The notes beneath the pieces are model-generated. The model was not told where the DNA came from and did not search any database. It was given only the letters and a program-made list of their open reading frames with translations. A stretch of 64,000 bases of DNA, taken from assembly GCF_040436345.1 (NCBI RefSeq), contig NC_133233.1:960492-1024491 (forward strand), read 5' to 3'. A program made the position numbers and the translations under genes. How positions within the stretch are numbered: position 1 is the first letter of the stretch; each line of letters opens with the position of its first letter. Shown here piece by piece: positions 57,364-64,000 of the stretch. Origin of the DNA: Pagrus major. Its lineage: Eukaryota > Chordata > Actinopteri > Spariformes > Sparidae.

Positions 57364-57977
57364 TGTTATGACTGTGGTCATAGTTTGTGTCGTTTGCTGT
57401 GTGTTTTGCTGTGTGTGTGTGTTTTGATTTTATATGCAAATAGGAGTGTGCCATCCCCAAGAGGTGATTGGTGGAGAGAGATCCGATCCTAACCCGTGAT
57501 TGGCTGCAGCTGATGACACCCAATATATAAGGAGCCAAGATGGCAACTGTCAAGAAGAGACAGCACTTCCTCATCCTCCTCCTCTTCCAACCAGCCACAT
57601 GTCCGTTTGTAAAAGCCTTGGGTGGAGATCAACAAGCTTTTCTTTTGTTTGTTTAAATAGTAAGGGTGGACTGCCCTTTCATTTGAACGTGTTTTCTCCT
57701 GTTTTTTCGTTAGTGAGGGAGGTAAGTTTATTGTGATTTTGGTTTTTGAGCTAAGAGATTTATTTTCCCAGATAGAGGTGTTTTGGTTATTGTTTTGGCC
57801 TTGGTCCACCCCGAAGTTGCTTCCTTAGTTATATTTATAGTTGTTGATCCATTAAGTTATTGTAAATAAACTATTCTGTTGTATATAAAAACTTGTGAGT
57901 GGCTGTTTGGGACTCGGGGAAGATTGGGGACCCGTTTTCATATTGCGCTCTAGGCACCCCTAGACTGGGGCGTAACA
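57364..57977 (+). repeat. Solo LTR
   Basis: 614 bp from TGTTATGACTGTGG to TGGGGCGTAACA, with inverted ends TGTTA/TAACA. AGAG flanks both sides (57360-57363 and 57978-57981). Internal signals in plus orientation are a TATATAAGG box at about 57523 and AATAAA at about 57865, the order expected of an LTR promoter and polyadenylation signal. There is no internal region, so it arose by LTR-LTR recombination. Confidence 0.78.
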
Positions 57978-59257
57978 AGAGTGATGATAACTAATTGTTT
58001 GTTTTTGATATACTATGTCTAGATGTGCCAGGACTCCTACAGAGCATGAGGAATTTAATTGATTCGGCTGCATCTCCTAAGAGATCCAGGTTGGAGCGTA
58101 CCACACCACCGCTGGCCCTCCCAGGTTGTCCGCAGTCCAGGTCCAGTTCTCCATCTGCCGCTTCACTGCTGTCCATGCCAAGATCTACGCTGACCAGTTC
58201 CACGTCTGCATCTGTCACTCCATCACTGACTGTCTCCCAGTCTTCTAAAGTAATGTTTTTGTAAAGAATAAATAAATACAGCACATAAAATAGACCTTTT
58301 AATGAGTATGGCAGATCTAATGTGCTTTAATGTCTAAAATCTGTTGGGCTGAACAAATCATATATATTCTAACTTTAAATGTTCACCTTGAGTCCTTGTC
58401 TAAACAGGTTGAGATCCATCCTGGGACTGGAGTCATGGTTGAGAAACTGCATGGGCCTATGCCCTCAATTCAAATTTGGCCACAGTATTTGTAAGACAGA
58501 TGCTCGTCTACCACTGGACAAAAATAAATTGGATGCCATTTACAGTACGTTTTCAGCTTTTCAAGGTCATTTATTTGTCATTTTACAACACAGGGTTGCA
58601 AAACAAAATGAGTTGTAGCCCCTTCATACATAGTACAAATATACAGATAATTGAATTTGGAATGAAAATAAATTAAAACAATATATACAGTTAATTATAT
58701 AGCCTATATCTACATATACACGTATACACCTCGGATTCAATAGGTGTTTCCCCAATAGTCTCCGCTTTTGTGTATTTCCTGATTTCAGCCTACTGTACTA
58801 AGGTTTTGCATTCTTGTTTTTTGTTTTTCTGTTTTGTTTTTTGTTTATTTTTGTTCATATGTAGGTGCAACTCTTGAGAGGTGGCCAGGGACCCAGCTCT
58901 CCAGCATTGGAAGCACGATCAACGCCAAGATTACTGAGCTCTGGTCAAAAAGTAAAAACGTTACTGTGTCCACAGCCCTCCATTAAACTGTTTTGTTTGC
59001 TCTAAGTTTTACACAAGTGTATCACACAGTCCTTGGCCCTGAGCAAATACTTGTACTGACTACTGTCTGCTGGAAGTATGTACAGCATTTTAACCATACT
59101 ATGCACTGCTTAGTGCCTGTTTATTGTGAGATATGCGGTGTGCAGGAAAAAAAAAATCACCATACTCGTAATGCGTACTGTAGATGTGCTGGTAGATTAC
59201 ATCAGTGAAGCATGCTACACAGTAGGCAGTACTAGCATTTGCTCAGAGATCTTTGCC

Positions 59258-59493
59258 GATTTTCAACCTTACCTCTATCTATCTGAGTTAGGGGTATAGT
59301 GTGAAAAATGCCTGCAGTTGTTGCAAATGTTCTTTGTCTCTGGGGCCAGCGCCGTCATTTGACGTCACTGGAGGCGGAAGAACAACAGATTTTGCAGCTG
59401 CGCACCAGAGACACGGAGAACATCGTCAACAACTGCAGATGTTTTTCACATTATATCCCTAACTCGGATAGATAGAGGGAAAGTTTGAAAATC
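59258..59493. mobile_element. Fold-back MITE
   Basis: Arms 59258-59323 and 59427-59493 are imperfect reverse complements (shared GATTTTCAA, CTATCTATC, GAGTTAGGG and CTGCAGTTGTTG blocks), with a ~100-bp GC-richer centre. Non-coding. Confidence 0.78.
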
Positions 59494-60049
59494 AACAAAA
59501 TTTCCCTTTAAGCCTTTAATTTCCTTTCTTTGGATTTTCAAGATCTATACAGACTGCATTTATATCACTGTATGGTGAAATTAGTTGTTCTGGGCGATGA
59601 CCAGGCAAACCATGTCTTGACAGTTTTAAACTTGTTTGATCCAAGACAGTATCAGTATAGGAACAAATGAAGTCATGTCATTTTAATATGTGATTCATAT
59701 GTTTTTGACTATAGAAACTTGTGTTAAACGTTATAAATTAATACATAAAAAGCATATATTTTTTAAACTGTAATGGTAATTTGCATTGGCTGACATATAA
59801 GAATCTTATTTAAAAAAAACAAAAAAAGCATAGTTTACATAACATTAACATACAAAAAGCTATATATAATTGTATATATTCATATATAAAAAGTATATGC
59901 TTTTTATACTGATATGGTCATTTTAATTGGCTGACATATAACATTCTTATAAAAAACATGAAGAAATTATAGTTTCCCTTTAAATTAAATACACTTTACA
60001 CACAAAAATATATGTATATAAAAAAGCATATGTCTTTATAACTGAGACG
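59494..60049. other. AT-rich non-coding region
   Basis: Repeated ATATATAAAAAGCATAT-like and CTGACATATAA blocks occur twice (about 59750-59800 and 59880-59950). No gene. Confidence 0.4.
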
Positions 60050-61431
60050 TGTGACAGGTCGTCTCCCTCCCTGCCACTATATGGCACTGTGCCAACTTAT
60101 TGGGCATCCTGATCGAGGGGCGGCACAATGCGCCCTTACATATAGAGGTGCAGACACACCTGTCTCATCCTTTTCCTCCGCTTCTCTCTGGTGGCTGTGG
60201 CTTGTCTATCGCGGTGGTTCGGCGTGGCCGTTGCGGGTGTACAATCCTCTTCATTCAGGTAATGCTCTCTGCTAGTCTTCCATTGTTCATGTGTGCGTAA
60301 CACGGGCACTTTGGTGACGCGATCTCCGCTATTTGTAGCGCAATCGGCTGTGGGGGGACGCATCGCTCCGCCAGAAGCCCTTCCTGGATGCGCTTGCCTG
60401 TCCCTTTCAGTAAGTCCACAATTGTCTGCCGTCCCGCGGCTCTGTCACTCAGTTCCCAGCTGATTATTTCTTTGTGTGTCTGAGTGAGCTGGGTGATTAA
60501 ATCGCGGCGCAGGCCGTTGTTCCGCCGCCTCTCTTGGCCTTCACCGTAGCTTTGCGGAGTGGTATGTATGAGTTCATTTTCCAAAAATGTTGGTTTTAAT
60601 ATTTATTTGTGCACTAAATTATAGTTTGTGTGCCTTTCTTGTAGAGGCCGTGGTAAATGGTCGGCCGGTATTTAGCCACCTTTCCCGGGATCCACGCTGC
60701 TGTTTTGGCTCTACTTAAATGTTGGATGTCTTTGGCTCACCGTGACGACGTTCAGTGTGATTATACTTAGCCGTTGTGGCTCCCCCATGAACGTGTCCTG
60801 TCTGGAGCTTATTGTTAATTGAGCAGCTTTTTGGCTTGAGCTGCCTGGCTACACAGCGCGTGGTTATTACTCATAAGGCTGCCCACTTCTGAGCCGGTTA
60901 AAGGGCATTACACTGCTTTCAGTTTTAAGGAATAATTAGTTCATATTTTGTTATTTAGTGTTTTGTATTTCTGTATTTTGTTTTCATTGTGTTTTGCCAC
61001 ACCAGCTCTGTGTAGCACCCTATTGCATGTTTTAACTTGTTCTTTTGTGTTTTGGTTAGGTGCTGTGGGCCCGAGGCAGCAGTTTAATCCATGGTGGTGG
61101 TCCCCTTCACGAGTGTCCAGTGTGAGTGCAGTGTCACAGGTGTTTTAATTTACAGACCTTTCTACTTCTAACCCTAACCCTCTGCTCCTGTAGGGTGCTA
61201 ATTTTTATGTGATAATATTATTAGGTGCGTGTGTGTACTTCTGATTATTTTTGCTGATTTACTTGTGTGTTAAAGTGTGCTCTTTAATTTGAAAACCGTC
61301 TCTTGCCCTGTGGTATCATTGAACCTGTGTGACCTTATTCATTAAAAGTTAGCTTAGAATTTCCTGGGGGTGAAATTACCCCAAGTGGCGTTGTCGCAAC
61401 TCTGTAGCTCCCATTTCAACCACGCCACACA
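60050..61431. other. Unassigned GC-richer segment, possibly a long LTR or a promoter region
   Basis: It differs in composition from its AT-rich flanks, starts TGTGACAGGTCG and ends CCACGCCACA. It contains a donor-like TTCAG/GTAATGC near 60259 and a minus-strand open frame (60584-60255, GLRRDLITQLTQTHKEII...) that I do not recognise. No target duplication is evident. It may be an LTR, a CpG-rich promoter or an unknown element. Confidence 0.3.
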
Positions 61432-62083
61432 TGTAATTAAAAAGTACAAACATTATATTGAACATATATGGAATACATAATTTGCCATGCACATTCCTTA
61501 TAAACAATAAATGTAATGTTTACTTGATTCATATGTAATTCTTATAATCATGTATGAGAAAAATGCAAAAGTGGCCACTTTCATGAGTAAATCATAGTAT
61601 GAGACATAAGTCTTATAAGACATATAAAACATAAACATTTACTATTGGAGGCAATGGGAGTTTTTTCTATTTCTTTTCCATATGGGAAGTCCTGGCTAAG
61701 AGAACACATCTCACATAACCACTGATCGTTGATACCGATTCAGGACCACTGTACTACACTATGGAGTAAGATGGCTAGCAAAAAGATGTGTGCATGATTC
61801 TAACCATTCGTAATGTTAAACATTTGTATGTCAATAAAATTGTTGTGCACAAAATTCTGCTGTCATATATGCGAGTCTGAGAAATTGTTTGGGTTAGGAT
61901 TGTTTTTATGCGAGTATGAATCTAAAAGCTGTGAGTGCAAAGTCTTGTGAATACAACTCTAAAGTCTTCACTGTGAACACGAATTCAAGTTTATGGGTAC
62001 GAGTAGAAAAGTGTTGAAATGACGTCACAGGGGAAAATAATCGAACCCCGATTTCTCCAAACGCACATGCGTCAAAGCCAAAG
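61432..62083. other. No gene recognised; upstream of a small exon
   Basis: AT-rich, with CG sites appearing near 62020-62070. Confidence 0.4.
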
Positions 62084-62137
62084 ATGGCTGACAGCAGTGG
62101 ACCGGGTGGAGCTGCCAGCTCAGGTGAAGCATCACAG
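62084..62137 (+). CDS. Candidate first coding exon of an unknown gene
   Basis: ATG at 62084 in a fair context (AAAGATGG) gives 18 codons, MADSSGPGGAASSGEASQ, ending exactly at a CAG/GTAAAG donor. The upstream sequence has GC-rich, CG-containing promoter-like patches. The rest of the gene is not found in the window. It resembles the small first exons of other genes here (for example MATPEDLP at 42779), but no family can be named. Confidence 0.4.
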
Positions 62138-62917
62138 GTAAAGTCAATAACATGTATATCCAATATTTATTTAATAAAATTCTACAATTTAAAATAATAT
62201 ACAGTTCATGGACTTACAGACTTGCTGCTTTGGCTTTCAAGCTAACGACATGCCGGTGACGCTAAGTTAGTGCTAGTATTACTAGTGTTAGAAGTTGGCT
62301 TGTGCTAGTTAATTAGCACTCAGTCCAAGTCCAGTTAATTTTCCTCTTTGCTAACCCTCTCGGTCATGTGTATTTGTTTACAACGAAGCCGGCAGGAAAT
62401 CAATCAGTGGATCAGTGGATTATCATATACACATTTTGACGTGTATATTTGTGTAGTCTTATGTCATAAACAAGAGATTACGGGTTACGGGGCGCGTTTC
62501 TGTTGCAGTGCTGCAGAGACGAGAGCTGGGACACCGGGTTGGAGGCTCCATTCTCCATGTAACAAGTTACAAGTCATTTATTTAACCAGCACTATTACTC
62601 TGAAGCTGTTTACTTAAGGTAAAAAATGAACCATAAGGAAAATATCCCGCATAGTTCCTTTTTAGCCTCTTTCCATCTGTGCTCCTCTGATCAGAGCGGC
62701 GTCCCTAGCAACGGTCTGTTATACAGAAATAACAGACCGTAAAATGCAGCGATTGATAACATTCAATAGAGCCCTATAATCATAATTATTTGCCTGCAGT
62801 CAGTTGCTTGAGATCAGGCGCACAAGTGTGGTTTGCAGACTGGCTTGCTGTTTGGTGTGGATGCTGACCAAAGCTCAGACTTTAAGAAAACGTTAGTTTG
62901 CAGGCATTCTGTACAAT
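62138..62917. other. No gene recognised
   Basis: Probable intron or intergenic DNA. A short inverted repeat AACGGTCTGTTAT ... ATAACAGACCGT lies at about 62709-62740. Confidence 0.4.
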
Positions 62918-64000
62918 TAGGGATGTAACGGTATGAAAATTTCACACCACGGTAATAGTGACCAAAATTATCACGGTTATCGGTATATCGCGGTATTTTT
63001 AAAATGTCTTCAAAATGTTGAAAAAACACTGATAAATTGAAATAATTTCACCAAGATTTATATTTAAATAGATTTATTATATATTAAAAGGGTTAGGGTA
63101 TAAGCAGCCTGTTTTTGAAACGTGTCCTGTAATGTCTGCATTACAGAGGTAGAATGAGATGTACTGGCAGTAACACTCGATTGGCCAGCAGACCCTCTCT
63201 GTGAAAAAAATGAATAGAAAATGTCATTATTAATTATTACTGTCATTGTTACTTAATACTAAGGGTGCAACCAACAGATCACAAAACTCACAATCTAGAT
63301 CATATCACTTTTGTGAGAAACAGGTTGGATAATCTTTTAGATCAAAACAAAAAGGATTATTGTTAAATTAATTATGAATACTCTATTTTGGCTCTTATCT
63401 CTATCTAGACACTTGTTATATTCACCATTTTATATTATTCTTTATATATAGTCTATTCTACAAATAATCCACAAGTATTATATATTTCTGATATTACTTA
63501 TATATATTGGCTGTCTGTCTCTGTCTGCTTGCTCGTCTGTTGTCAATGGACTCGGTCAATCTGATTGGTCAAATGGCTGCTGAGCCACAGGTAGACGCTG
63601 CTCCGGTGAACGGAGCTGAGATGAAAGTCAGTCATCTCAGTCAGTTTGCATTCACTAACTCAGTCCACCCAGTACGTGTTTGTCTCAAATCCTCCTCACA
63701 GCAGCTCTGCATCAATGTTTGGGGAATTATTAGGTCGACTTTAAAAAGTGAAATCTACAATTAATAAGCGGTTCAGATAACGTGCCAAATCACGGATCAA
63801 CTTCGTTCAGTTACACCACTATCTGGTCAGTTTACATTAGTGACAACAGCAAATTAGACAGAGAAAACTCGACATACACACATCATTCACCTGAGCTTAA
63901 GGTTAATTTACCTTGCATTCTCTGAACAGTTGAGGGCGATGGTCGCGCAAATGAGTAAGTAAATTGGATGTGTTGCCGCCCCTCGCAACAACTTTCTTCT
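62918..64000 (-). mobile_element. hAT element, left end only (right end beyond window or lost)
   Basis: The terminus TAGGGATGTAACGGTATG at 62918 is followed by subterminal ATCGGTATATCGCGGTA. The preceding 8 bp are TGTACAAT. A minus-strand exon from 63198 (acceptor TTTTTTTCACAG) reads GQSSVTASTSHSTS then TLQDTFQKQAAY, like the linker between the BED finger and core of hAT transposases. No matching inverted end is seen before the window stops, so the right limit is unknown. Confidence 0.55.

Larger units (their letters stand above)
56423..58986 (+). pseudogene. BEN-domain gene remnant
   Basis: Exons: 56423 to about 56588 (HMKRKFAVVQWSEGEDFGKL, then after a one-base shift DKNYSAVIEWRHGKKQRGGW and YRGTVIFVSSK), 58023-58249 (DVPGLLQSMRNL and a Ser/Pro-rich linker), 58408-58544 (VEIHPGTGVMVEKL, then shifted frames with ATVFVRQML and RLPLDKNKLDAIY) and 58865-58986 (ATLERWPGTQLSSIGSTINA, ending TAA). 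Junctions 58249/58408 and 58544/58865 keep phase. The last two exons make a BEN domain, a DNA/chromatin-binding fold in many fish proteins. At least two frameshifts break it. A solo LTR lies in the intron before 58023. Confidence 0.62.

Noticed and set aside
63507..63764. Plus-strand 85-codon frame near the right edge
   Set aside because: It lies inside the hAT element whose gene is on the other strand, and shows no domain. It could be a first exon, but nothing supports that.

Overview
This window looks like vertebrate, most likely teleost fish, nuclear DNA. Genes are split by GT-AG introns, there are CpG-rich first exons and no bacterial operons. The repeats are fish-type: hAT/ZBED elements, an L1, L2/CR1-like LINEs, Ty3/gypsy elements, a tRNA-derived SINE and a CACTA-like (CMC) DNA transposon. 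Function and family calls come from reading motifs and splice sites by eye; no database search was run.

Layout. 1-782: the 5' end of a minus-strand gypsy element (gag plus LTR). 1653-12875: a plus-strand KMT5A-like SET-domain gene whose second intron is swollen by an L1; that L1 was hit by a 3.4-kb hAT and a 1-kb hAT MITE. 13844-20000: a HECT C-lobe fragment (+) facing a degraded integrase-core gene (-); a 5'-truncated LINE and a possible solo LTR lie inside the latter. 20262-21345: an ATTT microsatellite, a zinc-ribbon transposase fragment and a candidate first exon. 21795-29786: an 8-kb CACTA-like transposon carrying a broken zinc-finger transposase and an apparently intact 4-exon SAMD3-like passenger gene.

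30695-40612: a second, plus-strand SAMD3-like gene. One of its introns holds a hAT with another hAT (ZMYM1-like transposase) inserted in its transposase exon. 40613-41566: an AT-rich block of GAGTAAAATT-type repeats. 42779-48292: a second integrase (+)/HECT (-) convergent pair. 49369-54462: a THAP-domain exon cut by a 4.8-kb gypsy element with a 5-bp target duplication. 56423-58986: a decayed BEN-domain gene with a solo LTR in an intron. 59.2-64.0 kb: a fold-back element, an unassigned 1.4-kb segment, a small first exon and the start of another hAT.

The most notable points are: (i) two copies of a tail-to-tail integrase/HECT gene pair in one window; (ii) a SAMD3-like gene carried inside a CACTA-like transposon while a relative sits just outside; (iii) several nested insertions whose exact target duplications let the original exon frame be recognised. 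All the multi-copy families present (SET, HECT, SAMD3-like, integrase, THAP, BEN) look like accessory, fast-decaying genes. Whether they are mobile-element cargo is a hypothesis, not shown here.
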